Shown here piece by piece: positions 1 through 9,161 of a stretch of DNA of 64,000 bases. The notes under the pieces are model-generated. The model was not told the DNA's origin. It saw nothing but the letters and a program-made list of their open reading frames with translations, and made no database searches. The number at the start of each line of letters is the position of its first letter. The stretch's first letter is position 1. This DNA comes from Gammaproteobacteria bacterium. GTDB lineage: Bacteria; Gemmatimonadota; Gemmatimonadetes; Longimicrobiales; Gaopeijiaceae. The stretch spans positions 1 to 64,000 of the forward strand of contig JAPPMM010000019.1 in assembly GCA_028819075.1 (NCBI GenBank), read 5' to 3'. A program made the position numbers and the translations under genes.

Positions 1-75
1 GACCCGGTCATGCAAATCACGCGGGAATCTGCATGATTATGGGAGACAAGCCAGCGCCAGAGCCCGCTCATCTAC

Positions 76-2463
76 GTGGACGGCGTGCGCATGGACAACG
101 CAGTCGAGCGCGCCACGTCCGTGAGGACCGACCGGCTGCAGGACATCAATCCCCAGGACATCGACCGGGTGGAGGTCATCCGGGGGGCAGCGGCCGCGAC
201 CCTCTACGGCACCGAAGCCTCCAGCGGCGTGATCCAGATCTTCACCAAGCGGGGACAGACGGGCTCGCCGGTATACGCCTTCTCGACCGACCTCCAACAC
301 CTCGCCTTTCCACGCGACTTCCCGGATAACTGCGGATACAACCGTGCCGAGCATCGGCTCCTCTGCGACAGTCCCTGGGAAGAGAACGCGGTGCTCGGGT
401 ATCACCAGAACTACAACCTGTCGGTTCGCGGCGGGACGCCCGGCCTGCGCTACTACCTGTCCGGGCGCCTGATGGAGGAGCGGAACCCCTCGCCCAACAA
501 CGAACTGGCCAACCAGTCGGTGCGCGCCACCTTCGACTTCACCCATACCGAGAAGCTGACCAGCCAGGTCGGGGTGAATGTCGTGCGGCGCAACCTCCAG
601 ACCGCCACCCCCGGGTGGGGCGACCTCTTCGGCAACCTCATGCTCGGGAATCCGTTGCGCGCCACCGAGACCAATCCTCACGGGGCCTACACGCCCCTGC
701 TGGCCAGCCGCATCACGGAGAACCTCCAGGAGTCCGTCAACACCATGCTCAACGCCTCGCTGGTCTACCAGTGGGCCGAAGGACTCAGCTCCACCCTTCA
801 GATGGGGCACAACTTCATCGACAGCCGCTTCAGCGCGTTCTTCCCCCAAGGCGTGGTCGCGGAGTCGGTCACCGGCTACAAGCAGGTGAGAAACTCGCGC
901 TTCGCCACGACCACGCTGGACTTCAGCACCCACTGGGAGACCCAGATCAGCGACCGGATGGTCGGCAACGTCACGGTCGGCGGCCAGAGCTTCCGCGAGG
1001 TGCAGGCGAACGAGTTCGCGTCCGTGCGCGAGTTCGGGTCGCCCACCCTCAAGACCCTCAGCGGCGGCGCCCAGATCACCGGGGTGAGCGAGGGCTTCGA
1101 GGAGGTCATCAACGCGGGTCTCTTCGTCCAGGGGCAGGTCGGGCTCGACGACCGCCTCTTCCTGACCGGGGGCGTTCGCGCGGACGGCAACTCGGCATTC
1201 GGCGAGGACTTCGGCCTCCAGGTGTACCCCAAGGCGGGTGTGTCCTGGGTGGTCTCCGAGTACGACTTCTGGAACGTCGGCTGGATGAACGAACTCAGGC
1301 TGCGCGCGGCGCTGGGTGCCTCCGGTCTGCAGCCGGGCGCCTTCGACGCCCAGCGCACCTGGAGCCCGAGCAGCAGCGTCATCGGCGGCTACCTTACGCC
1401 CCAGAACCTGGGCAATCCGGAACTCAAGCCCGAGCGTTCGACCGAGATCGAGCTGGCGGTCGAGGCGGGGCTGCTGGACGGCCGCTTCGGCATGGAGCTG
1501 GTGTACTTCAACCAGACCACCGACGATGCGCTGCTTCCGGTGCCGCCCTCGCCCGGAGACGGGTTCACCCGCTCGCAGTTGCGGAACCTGGGCACGCTCA
1601 AGTCCTGGGGGCTCGAACTCACCGCCGACGCGCGCCTGGTGCAGAGCCCCAGCTTTACCTGGGACCTGACGCTCAGCCCCACCTACCTGAAGCAGTGGGC
1701 GGACGACCTGGGCGGGCAGCCCGACCGGCGCCTCGGCAGCCGGCGCCGGTTCCATTCGCTCTACGAGGGGATGTGGCCCGGCATCTGGATCGCCCCCATC
1801 GTCGACCCCAACCAGCCCTACATTCTCTCCGGACCCATCGACGAGATCCGCAGCCGCCGGGACATCGCGCCCAACATCCTGAAGGCGGCCGACGGCACCG
1901 ACTCGCTGGCGGTGATCGGCAGACCCCAGCCCAACTGGACCATCGACATCCGCAGCGCCATGCAGTTCGGGAGCTTCAGCTTCCGCAACATCTTCGAGGC
2001 GGCGGGCGGCTTCATCGTCTCCAACGAGACCGACCACCTGCGCAACGCGCTGGGCAACGGTCCCCTGGTAGCGACGCTCGAGCATACCCTGAACGACCCC
2101 AACGCCAGCGTCGAGGAGAAACAGCGGCTCGTGGACGAGTACGGCCGCAAGCACAACGGCGTCATCTCCAACACGGTCTACCCGGGCGACTATGTGCGCT
2201 GGGCCGAGCTCACCGTCTCCTACCAGCTTCCGGACTCGTTCGCCGAGCGTTTCGCGGCAACGAGCGCGCAGATCAGCGTGGGGGCCAAGAACCTCAAGGT
2301 GTTCAGCGACTACCTGAGTTCGCCCAAGAACGGCTGGATCGACCCCGGCACCCGCGGCATCGAAGCGGGCACCGCCGGCGCCAGCTACTTCACCCAGAAC
2401 GTCGACTACCTCAAGGTGCCGGCTCCCAGACGCCTGGTCTTCTCCCTCAGGGCCCAGTTCTGA
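76..2463 (+). CDS. SusC/RagA-type TonB-linked outer membrane receptor, 5' end missing or broken
   Basis: Outer-membrane TonB-dependent transporter, the usual partner of the SusD lipoprotein that follows. The visible protein starts inside the plug domain (LIYVDGVRMDN, then RVEVIRGAAAATLYGTEASS) and runs through a beta-barrel to an aromatic C-terminal residue (RAQF), typical of outer-membrane barrels. The signal peptide, the carboxypeptidase-regulatory domain, the TonB box and the first part of the plug are absent. In this frame a TGA lies at 34-36, and plug-like codons continue from about 37 (SQRQSPLIYVDG), so GTG 76 is only the first nominal start and is unlikely to be the native one. Either the gene is disrupted here or the first bases of the window are unreliable. 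The substrate is unknown. Identity as a SusC family member is secure. Confidence 0.9.
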   Translation: MDGVRMDNAVERATSVRTDRLQDINPQDIDRVEVIRGAAAATLYGTEASSGVIQIFTKRGQTGSPVYAFSTDLQHLAFPRDFPDNCGYNRAEHRLLCDSPWEENAVLGYHQNYNLSVRGGTPGLRYYLSGRLMEERNPSPNNELANQSVRATFDFTHTEKLTSQVGVNVVRRNLQTATPGWGDLFGNLMLGNPLRATETNPHGAYTPLLASRITENLQESVNTMLNASLVYQWAEGLSSTLQMGHNFIDSRFSAFFPQGVVAESVTGYKQVRNSRFATTTLDFSTHWETQISDRMVGNVTVGGQSFREVQANEFASVREFGSPTLKTLSGGAQITGVSEGFEEVINAGLFVQGQVGLDDRLFLTGGVRADGNSAFGEDFGLQVYPKAGVSWVVSEYDFWNVGWMNELRLRAALGASGLQPGAFDAQRTWSPSSSVIGGYLTPQNLGNPELKPERSTEIELAVEAGLLDGRFGMELVYFNQTTDDALLPVPPSPGDGFTRSQLRNLGTLKSWGLELTADARLVQSPSFTWDLTLSPTYLKQWADDLGGQPDRRLGSRRRFHSLYEGMWPGIWIAPIVDPNQPYILSGPIDEIRSRRDIAPNILKAADGTDSLAVIGRPQPNWTIDIRSAMQFGSFSFRNIFEAAGGFIVSNETDHLRNALGNGPLVATLEHTLNDPNASVEEKQRLVDEYGRKHNGVISNTVYPGDYVRWAELTVSYQLPDSFAERFAATSAQISVGAKNLKVFSDYLSSPKNGWIDPGTRGIEAGTAGASYFTQNVDYLKVPAPRRLVFSLRAQF

Positions 2464-2522
2464 CCGGGCCGAACATGCGGAGGCAATCCATGAACGTGCA
2501 TGAGAGACAAGGGAGTCGACCG

Positions 2523-3920
2523 ATGACAAAGAACGGAAACCCTGATGCCGGAACGATCGCTGGAACACGACGACTGAGGGGTCTCGCGGCCCTCGCTTCG
2601 GGACTGATGCTGACCACGGCCATCGGCTGCAGCGACTTCCTGGAGGTCGACAACCCGGCGAGTCTGCTGGACGAGGACCTGGAGCGCAAGGAGCTTCTGG
2701 GGACGCTGGCCAACACGCCGGAAGGGAACCTCGCCGGTACCTATTCGAGCCTGCTGACGCGACACGGGCTCCTGAGCGATGAACTGTTCCATCCCACCAC
2801 GCAGCTCGAGAACATCGACGCCATGCGGGGCAACCGGCTGGCGTCCAACTCCGCCGTGGAAGGCCACTGGCGCGGGCTCGCCCAGGCGCGCTGGCTCGCG
2901 GACGAGGTGGCCGAACGCCTCTCGGCGGCCGGAGGCAACGACCTGGGCGTCGCGCGCGCGTACTTCTTCGGCGGGATGACCCGCATCACCATGGCGGATC
3001 ACTACAACGTCATCGTGTACGGCGCGGAGGATCAGCTGCGCGGCCCGGTCGACGTGATCGCGGAGTCCGTCGAGCGCTTCCAGCAGGCCGCCCAGGTCGC
3101 GCAATCCGCCGGGGACGCGAATCTCGCCGCGGGCGCGATGGGACAGGTCGCGCGGGCCTATCGCTCGCTCTACTACGAGCGCACCCACCTCCAGGGCCAG
3201 ATGGACCGCAGCCTGTTCGACCAGGCCGAATCGGCGGCCCGGCAAGCGCTTTCGACGGCCCCCGACTACAACGTCTCGCTGCGCTTCGGCGCCCCCGGCG
3301 GCTCCAACTCCGGGGCCTCCCTCGGAGGGCCGTACGGAGGCACCAACCGGATCGACGAGATCTATCTCTTCCTTTCGGACCCCGTGACCGGGGACTGGGA
3401 CCCGCGCATCCCGCACGAGGAAACGACCCGCGAGGAGCCGCTCGGGACCAGCTCCTACAACCTGAAGTATACCGCGCGGGAAACGCCGCTCCCGCTCAGC
3501 CGTGCCGCCGAGGCGATGCTCATCATTGCCGAATCCCGCCTGCTGGCCGGAGACCTCGCGGGCGCGGTCGAGTGGATCAATCACACCCGCGCGGCGGCGA
3601 GGACCCGAACGATGGCCGGGGACTGGGGCGACGCGTCGCGCGGCTGGCCGCCCACAGCACATGCGCTTTCGGATCTGCGGGACTTCGCCAGCATGGACGC
3701 GGGCGAGATCATGGCCCAGCTCCAGCACGAGCGCAGAGCCGAGTTCTGGATGGAGATGCGGCGCTGGCAGGACATGCGCTACTACGAGATCTTCCCCTAC
3801 CGCTGGTTCGACCAGAACAAGGCGATGGGGATTCATCTGCGCTGGCCGCCCTCTCCCGAGGACGTCAACGCCAACCCCAACCTGACCAACGAGATCGCGC
3901 AGCGCCTGTACGTGAACTGA
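2523..3920 (+). CDS. SusD/RagB family nutrient-binding outer membrane lipoprotein
   Basis: Surface lipoprotein that caps a SusC receptor and binds its substrate. The start at ATG 2523 has GGGAG seven bases upstream and gives a lipoprotein signal peptide ending in a lipobox (TTAIGC, Cys 36), followed by SDFLEVDNPASL, a typical mature SusD N-terminus. ATG 2490, preceded by GGAGG, is an alternative start 11 codons longer. The 465-aa length and the C-terminal part (HERRAEFWMEMRRWQDMRYY) fit SusD, where the region following an ERR(A/V)EF motif is conserved. It begins 60 bases after the SusC stop and is followed within 70 bases by the DUF1552 gene, so it probably belongs to one transcript with both. 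The substrate cannot be read from sequence. Confidence 0.9.
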   Translation: MTKNGNPDAGTIAGTRRLRGLAALASGLMLTTAIGCSDFLEVDNPASLLDEDLERKELLGTLANTPEGNLAGTYSSLLTRHGLLSDELFHPTTQLENIDAMRGNRLASNSAVEGHWRGLAQARWLADEVAERLSAAGGNDLGVARAYFFGGMTRITMADHYNVIVYGAEDQLRGPVDVIAESVERFQQAAQVAQSAGDANLAAGAMGQVARAYRSLYYERTHLQGQMDRSLFDQAESAARQALSTAPDYNVSLRFGAPGGSNSGASLGGPYGGTNRIDEIYLFLSDPVTGDWDPRIPHEETTREEPLGTSSYNLKYTARETPLPLSRAAEAMLIIAESRLLAGDLAGAVEWINHTRAAARTRTMAGDWGDASRGWPPTAHALSDLRDFASMDAGEIMAQLQHERRAEFWMEMRRWQDMRYYEIFPYRWFDQNKAMGIHLRWPPSPEDVNANPNLTNEIAQRLYVN

Positions 3921-3987
3921 GTGCCGTGAATCGAGTCCGGGAAACCGCGTCCTGTGAACCGAATCGCTGTATGGAGGGAAGTCGTCG

Positions 3988-5409
3988 ATGAATTTCATCA
4001 CGGGAAGACACCTTTCGCGCCGCACCTTTCTGAAGGGCGCCGGGGCCTCCGTGGGCCTCCCGCTCCTCGAGGCGATGGTGCCGGCTGGCAAGCCCTGGAG
4101 CGATGCGGCGCAGTCGCAGTTCACGCGCCTGGTGTGCGTCGAGGAGTCGATGGGGTGCGCGGGCGGGAACGACTGGGGGGACGAGCAGAACCTGTTCGCG
4201 CCAGCGACCGCGGGCCGCGACTTCGAGCTCAGGGCGGAGAGCCAGCTCAAGCCGCTGGAAGTCTACCGGGACTACCTCACCATCGTCAGCAACACCGACG
4301 TGCGCATGGCGGAGCCCTACCGGGCCGAGGAGATCGGCGGAGACCACGATCGCTCCACCGCCGTGTTCCTCACCCAGGCCCATCCGCTGCAGACCCAGGC
4401 CGACGTCTACCTGGGGAAGTCCCTCGACCAGGTCCACGCGGACCGCTTCGGACAGGACACCGCGCTGCCCTCGCTCGAGATCACCACGGAGCAGATGGAC
4501 CGGGGGGGCGGGTGCGCCTACAACTACCACTGCGCCTACACGACCACCCTGGCGTGGGCGTCGCCCACCCAGCCGCTTCCCGCCATCCGCGAGCCCCGGC
4601 GGGTGTTCGAGCAGCTGTTCGGGGCCGGCGACTCCCCGGCCGACCGCGCCGTGCGCCTGCGCAACAGCCAGAGCCTGCTCGACTGGGTGCTGGTGGAGCT
4701 GAACGACCTGAAGCGGGAGCTGGGGGCGCTGGACCGGCAGGCGCTCGATCAGTACGCCACCCACATCCGCGAGCTGGAGCGGCGCATCGAGCTGGTGGAG
4801 GCGCAGAACTCGAGCGGTGAGGAGCGGCAAATGCCGGAGGCGCCGTCGGGCATTCCGGACCGCTGGGAAGACCACATGCGGCTGATGTTCGACCTGCAGG
4901 TGCTCGCCCTGCAGGCGGACCTGACGCGGGTCATCACCTTCAAGACCGGCTTCGACCTGCAGAACAGCACCTTCCCCGGCAGCGGCACCAGCAAGTCGTT
5001 CCATGCCGCGTCGCACCACGGCAACGTCCCCTCCGCCGTCATGGAGTTCAACGTCATCAACACGTATCGCCTGGGACAGATGGCGTATTTCCTGGAGAAG
5101 ATGAAGAACACGATGGAGGGCGAGGCTTCGCTGCTCGACAAGACGGCGATCATCTGGGGTTCCCCGATGGGCGACCCGAACCTGCACAACCACCGGCGCT
5201 GCCCGCTCCTGCTCATGGGCCATGCGAACGGCGCGCTGGAGGGCAATCTGCATCTGAGGGCGCCCAAGGGGACGCCCATGGCCAACGTGTTCGTGAGCCT
5301 GATGCAGCGCCTGGGGCACGACGACATGCGCGCCTTCGGCGACAGCACGGGCGAGTTCCCGCTCAGCTTTCCGATGGGCCGGCCGGTGAGCACGCGGAGG
5401 GAGCCATGA
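3988..5409 (+). CDS. DUF1552 family protein, Tat-exported (copy 1)
   Basis: Member of the DUF1552 family of unknown function, common in Planctomycetes, Verrucomicrobia and Gemmatimonadota beside DUF1592-type cytochromes. The 473-aa product starts with a Tat signal (SRRTFLKGAGASVGLPLLEA). GGAGGGA sits 7 bases before the ATG. Conserved features shared with the second copy in this window include CxEE near the mature N-terminus, GGGCxYNYxCxY, a late FHxASHHG motif and IWGSPMGDxNLHNHRRCPL near the end. The His- and Asp-rich C-terminal motifs resemble a metal site, which is my inference. The stop overlaps the start of the ankyrin gene (ATGA at 5406-5409), implying coupled translation. No DUF1592 gene accompanies this copy; SusC/SusD precede it instead. 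Confidence 0.9.
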   Translation: MNFITGRHLSRRTFLKGAGASVGLPLLEAMVPAGKPWSDAAQSQFTRLVCVEESMGCAGGNDWGDEQNLFAPATAGRDFELRAESQLKPLEVYRDYLTIVSNTDVRMAEPYRAEEIGGDHDRSTAVFLTQAHPLQTQADVYLGKSLDQVHADRFGQDTALPSLEITTEQMDRGGGCAYNYHCAYTTTLAWASPTQPLPAIREPRRVFEQLFGAGDSPADRAVRLRNSQSLLDWVLVELNDLKRELGALDRQALDQYATHIRELERRIELVEAQNSSGEERQMPEAPSGIPDRWEDHMRLMFDLQVLALQADLTRVITFKTGFDLQNSTFPGSGTSKSFHAASHHGNVPSAVMEFNVINTYRLGQMAYFLEKMKNTMEGEASLLDKTAIIWGSPMGDPNLHNHRRCPLLLMGHANGALEGNLHLRAPKGTPMANVFVSLMQRLGHDDMRAFGDSTGEFPLSFPMGRPVSTRREP

Positions 5410-7358
5410 GGCTTGGACGCGGGGTCAGGCGGGCCGGCGCGGTCCTCGCGGTCTTTCTGGCCGTGGCTGCGGCGCGCCCGCAGGACGGGCTGCTGGATGC
5501 GGCCAGGCAGGGGGACGCGGACGCCGTGCAGGCGCTGCTCGAGGACGGCGCCGACCCCAACTTCGCGCAGGGCGACGGCCTGACCGCATTGCACCTGGCC
5601 GCCCGCGAGGGTCACCTCGAGATCGTGGATATCCTGATCGGCGCAGGGGCCGAGACCGGGGCGGCGACGCGCATCGGTGAGTATACGCCCCTGCACCTGG
5701 CCGGCGGCGCGGGACACGCGGACGTGGTGGGCGCGCTCCTGGACGCAGGCGCGGACCCGGGGGCGGTGACCACCTCCAGCGGCGTGACCCCGCTCCACCT
5801 GGCGGCAGAGGCGCGCGGCGGCGAAGGCGCGGTTCGGCTGCTGGCCGAGCACGGCGCGCCGGTGAACGCGCGCGAAAAGTCAGCGGGGCAGACGCCCCTG
5901 ATGTTCGCCGCCGCCGCCGGACGGACGGCCTCCGCGGCCGAACTGCTGGAACACGGCGCCGACCCCTCGATCGCCACCGAGGTGGCGGACGTGCTGCGCC
6001 GCATGGCGATCAGCAGGGCGGCCCGGGGGCGTCTGCTGGAGGCGCTGTCCGAGATCCAGCGGGCGACCGAGGGCGGGACCGCGCGGGCGCCCACCGCCGC
6101 CGAGGTGCAGGCCGCGCTCGCGGTTCAGCGGGAGTTTCTCGCCTCCGAGGAGCTGCAGGAGCAGTTGGCCGGCTTCCACCCCGACGACCTTGCCAACGTG
6201 GTGCCCGCGTGGGACACCCCCGCCGGCTACGTCAGCGACAACGAGATCGTCCGGCGGCCCATGTACGAGACCCTGGTCGGCAGGACCGGCGGCATGACCG
6301 CCCTGCTGCACGCCGCCCGCGAGGGCCATCTGGAGGTCGCGCGCGTGCTCCTGGACGGCGGCGCCGACATCGACCAGGTCGCGGGCGACGGGGCCAGCCC
6401 GCTTACCCTCGCCGCGCTCAACGGCCAGTTCGACATGTCGATGCTGCTCATCGAGCGGGGCGCCGACCCCGACCTGGCCACCCACACGGACGGCGTCGCC
6501 CCCCTGTTCGCTGTGCTGCAGACGCAGTGGGCCTTCAAGTTCACCGACCATCCCCACCCGCGCGCGCACGACAACCAGGCCACGACGCACATGGACGTCC
6601 TGCACGCCCTGTTGGAGGCGGGCGCCGACCCCGACGCGCCGATCGGGACACACCTGTGGTACTCGGACTTCCTGCGCGGCAAGCTGGGGCTCAACCTGAC
6701 AGGGGCCACCCCGTTCTGGCGGGCGGCGCTGGCCCAGGACCTGCCCGCCATGAAGGCGCTGGTGGCGCACGGAGCCGACCCGGACATCCCCACCACCTGG
6801 CCGGAACCGGGAATGCGCGAGGGACGCCAGAACGACGGGCGCCTGCAGGAGGATTCCGGGCTGCCCATGATCCCCGAGGGAACCCCCAACATGTACCCCA
6901 TCCACGCCGCGGCGGGGGGCGGGTACATGGGACTCGGCGCCTTCCTGATGAACCACGTTCCGAACAACTTCGTCAACACGGTCAGGTACCTGGTCGAGGA
7001 GCTCGGGGCCGACGTCAATCTCCGCGACTCGTGGGGCTACACCCCCCTGCACTACGCCTCGGTGCGGGGCGGCAACGACCACATCGAGTACCTGGTGGCG
7101 AAGGGGGCCGACGTGGGCGCGATCAGCCGGCTGGGTCAGTCCACCGCGGACATGGCGCGCGGCGGCCGGGCGGGCTACTTCTCGCGGCCGTCCTACCCCG
7201 GGACGGTGGACCTGCTGGTGGGTCTCGGGTCGGAGCTGAGGTGCCTCAACACCCACTTCCGGGGCACCGGCGACTTCTGCCCGGGTGCCGGGGTGGAGGC
7301 GTTCGACACGCAAGGGCCTCCGGGGGAGCAGGATCGGCCGCCGGGCGGAAGGCGGTGA
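5406..7358 (+). CDS. Exported ankyrin-repeat protein (copy 1)
   Basis: 650-aa protein with a Sec signal peptide (GAVLAVFLAVAAA) and about ten ankyrin repeats in three blocks: roughly residues 28-190, 285-465 and 535-600, recognisable by TALHLAAREGHLEIV, TPLHLA and ADPN-type turns. A helical linker (about 190-285) separates the first two blocks. A non-ankyrin patch near 495-530 (MYPIHAAAGGGYMG) is shared with the paralogue at 30037-32304. Two cysteines near the C-terminus (RCLNTHFRGTGDFC) could form a disulfide. The gene is translationally coupled to DUF1552 copy 1. Ankyrin repeats bind proteins, so a scaffold or inhibitor role for the partner enzyme is plausible but is inference. Export to the periplasm or surface is unusual for ankyrin proteins. 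Confidence 0.9.
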   Translation: MRLGRGVRRAGAVLAVFLAVAAARPQDGLLDAARQGDADAVQALLEDGADPNFAQGDGLTALHLAAREGHLEIVDILIGAGAETGAATRIGEYTPLHLAGGAGHADVVGALLDAGADPGAVTTSSGVTPLHLAAEARGGEGAVRLLAEHGAPVNAREKSAGQTPLMFAAAAGRTASAAELLEHGADPSIATEVADVLRRMAISRAARGRLLEALSEIQRATEGGTARAPTAAEVQAALAVQREFLASEELQEQLAGFHPDDLANVVPAWDTPAGYVSDNEIVRRPMYETLVGRTGGMTALLHAAREGHLEVARVLLDGGADIDQVAGDGASPLTLAALNGQFDMSMLLIERGADPDLATHTDGVAPLFAVLQTQWAFKFTDHPHPRAHDNQATTHMDVLHALLEAGADPDAPIGTHLWYSDFLRGKLGLNLTGATPFWRAALAQDLPAMKALVAHGADPDIPTTWPEPGMREGRQNDGRLQEDSGLPMIPEGTPNMYPIHAAAGGGYMGLGAFLMNHVPNNFVNTVRYLVEELGADVNLRDSWGYTPLHYASVRGGNDHIEYLVAKGADVGAISRLGQSTADMARGGRAGYFSRPSYPGTVDLLVGLGSELRCLNTHFRGTGDFCPGAGVEAFDTQGPPGEQDRPPGGRR

Positions 7359-7423
7359 TCCCCCCGCAAGCCGGGAGATAGCGAAGCAACTCGCCTGCGC
7401 GGTGGCCGCGGCCGCGGCTGCCC

Positions 7424-7444
7424 GGTAGCCCCGTGCCGGCTACC
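7424..7444. terminator. Hairpin between convergent genes, probable bidirectional terminator
   Basis: Perfect 7-bp inverted repeat GGTAGCC / GGCTACC around a 7-base loop. It lies where the ankyrin gene (plus) and the DUF4384 gene (minus) converge and overlaps the latter's TAG stop at 7440-7442. A second GC-only palindrome, GCCGCGGCCGCGGC, sits just before it at 7405-7418. There is no clear T-tract, so a terminator role is inferred from position and structure. Confidence 0.45.
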
Positions 7445-9005
7445 CGACTGGTGGCCTGCCGGGCGGACGCCTCCGGGCGGCGGGCGGCGGTGGGCCCGAG
7501 GACCGGGGCGGAGGACCCGACCGCGCGGATGGCGGCGGCCCGGTTGCGGGGGAGCGACTCGGGCCCGATCCGGCGGCCGACCCCACCGATCCCGGAGGCG
7601 GCTGCCCAGCGGACGAAGGCGGCGGCTCGCCGGGCGGAGTGCGCGGCCGCGCCGAAGGAGGGGGACCGGCACCGGCGGGGGGCGGTTCGCCCCGCCGCTG
7701 CAGCACCGGTCGCTCGTCGCGGCCCTCAGCGGCACGGACCGCGGGAGATACCGCCGGATCCGGCCGCAACCGCGCCCCGCGAACGGCCGCATCCGGGAGC
7801 GATCCGTCAGGCCGCGGGGAGGTGGCGGGGGGCGGCACCGCGGGCGGCGCACCCGCCACGGCATCCCCGACCGTCTCCGGCGATGCCACCGGATCGGCCC
7901 CCTCCGCCCGCACCTCGCCGGCCGCGGCCGTGGACCGCCCCACCGGCGCCAGCTCCGCCCCGGCCGGCGCCTGCCCGCGGGCGTCCGCGCTCGACCCCAA
8001 GGAGCCCGACGGCCCCGCCATCGCCGGGGGCCGTACGACCCTTCCCGGCAGCGCCGACTCATCTGCGCGGGGTGCCAACCCTCCCCGCGCGCCTGCCCCC
8101 GGCCGCATCGGTTCGCGCAGGCCGGGAACGCGCGCGGTGGGCACCTCGCCCGGACCCTGCCCCAGGTCCCTGCCGATACCGCGTTCGGGCGCTTCCCCCG
8201 ACCTCGTTCGGATCAGGGGCGTCGCGGCTTCGCCATCAACCCGCTCCTTGAACTCGAACATGGGACGCGAGGGCTCGGGCGGGCGCGTGTACACCACCCG
8301 GTCGCCGCTGTACCGGTACACGGGGTAGTAGTAGGGGTCGTCGTGGATCACGACCCGGAAGTCGGTGCACCAGCGGCCGTACGGGTTCCAGTCGAACATC
8401 GGCCGGAACCCGTGACACTGGTAACACAGGAAGCGCGGATAGTCGTGGGGCCGGTCGATGTCGTAGGCGACGAAGTCGAGCGCGTACTCCCCTGCCTCCT
8501 CCGGGATCAGCGCTGCGACCACATCGTCCATCATCAGGAACGGATCGCGATATGCGGCCTGCGCCAACGCGGCCAGGTTCCACCCGCCCTCGTAGCGCGA
8601 GTACGCGAAGCCCGAGAAGTCGAGCGGCGCCGAAGCCGCGACGATGAAGAGGTAGCCCTTGCCCTCGTCCTCCTCCACCTGCCAATAGCGCGACTCGGGA
8701 AACAGCAGCCGGTAGTCGCGCCCGGGCAGGGCCAGGTGACCGTCGGTGGGGGAGCCGGGATGGAGCAGGCGCGTGAAGCCGTTGGTGTCGATGTGGAAGA
8801 TGCTCACGTAGGCGTCGCGCGAGGCGCGGTAGAAAACGCGCACCAGATCGCCTCGCCGCAGCACGGGGCTGGTGCCGCGATCCAGCCATATGCGCGACTC
8901 CAGGGGCTCGTCCCGGGCTGCGAACTGCTCCTGGGCTGCCATGGGCGCCGCACACAGAAGCGTCAGCCCGAACACCGGGCCGGTGGCCAACCTCGCGAAC
9001 CGCAT
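7440..9005 (-). CDS. DUF4384-like exported protein with long proline-rich tail
   Basis: 521-aa protein with a Sec signal peptide (residues 1-24, cleavage near APMAAQ). Residues about 38-125 look like a DUF4384 domain (LRRGDLVRVFYRASRDAYVS, then IDTNGFTRLLHP), a module found in bacterial envelope and secreted proteins. Residues 194-198 read CYQCH, formally a c-type heme motif, with another Cys about 20 residues later (GRWC), so a disulfide is an equally good reading. From about residue 250 the protein becomes low-complexity, rich in Pro, Gly, Ala, Arg and Ser, likely disordered. The function is unknown; a cell-surface role is inferred. It converges on the ankyrin gene and diverges from the DUF58 gene across a 261-bp gap. 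Confidence 0.75.
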   Translation of the reverse strand: MRFARLATGPVFGLTLLCAAPMAAQEQFAARDEPLESRIWLDRGTSPVLRRGDLVRVFYRASRDAYVSIFHIDTNGFTRLLHPGSPTDGHLALPGRDYRLLFPESRYWQVEEDEGKGYLFIVAASAPLDFSGFAYSRYEGGWNLAALAQAAYRDPFLMMDDVVAALIPEEAGEYALDFVAYDIDRPHDYPRFLCYQCHGFRPMFDWNPYGRWCTDFRVVIHDDPYYYPVYRYSGDRVVYTRPPEPSRPMFEFKERVDGEAATPLIRTRSGEAPERGIGRDLGQGPGEVPTARVPGLREPMRPGAGARGGLAPRADESALPGRVVRPPAMAGPSGSLGSSADARGQAPAGAELAPVGRSTAAAGEVRAEGADPVASPETVGDAVAGAPPAVPPPATSPRPDGSLPDAAVRGARLRPDPAVSPAVRAAEGRDERPVLQRRGEPPPAGAGPPPSARPRTPPGEPPPSSAGQPPPGSVGSAAGSGPSRSPATGPPPSARSGPPPRSSGPPPPAARRRPPGRPPVG

Positions 9006-9161
9006 CGTCCTGACTCTTCCCCCTGCCGGCGGGCGCGGCCCGCGAAAACGAAACCCTGGGCCCGTTGTGCTGCACCAAGCGTGCCAGCGCCCCGGCCCGT
9101 CGCCTTTCCTCTAACCTATCCGACCATGCCGTCCTTCCCGCAAGTAGACGTGGGCCTGATA

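Noticed and set aside
7433-8328. Proline/Ala-rich frames opposite the DUF4384 tail
   Set aside because: The minus-strand frame has a signal peptide and a recognisable domain; the opposite frames are low-complexity mirror images of the tail.
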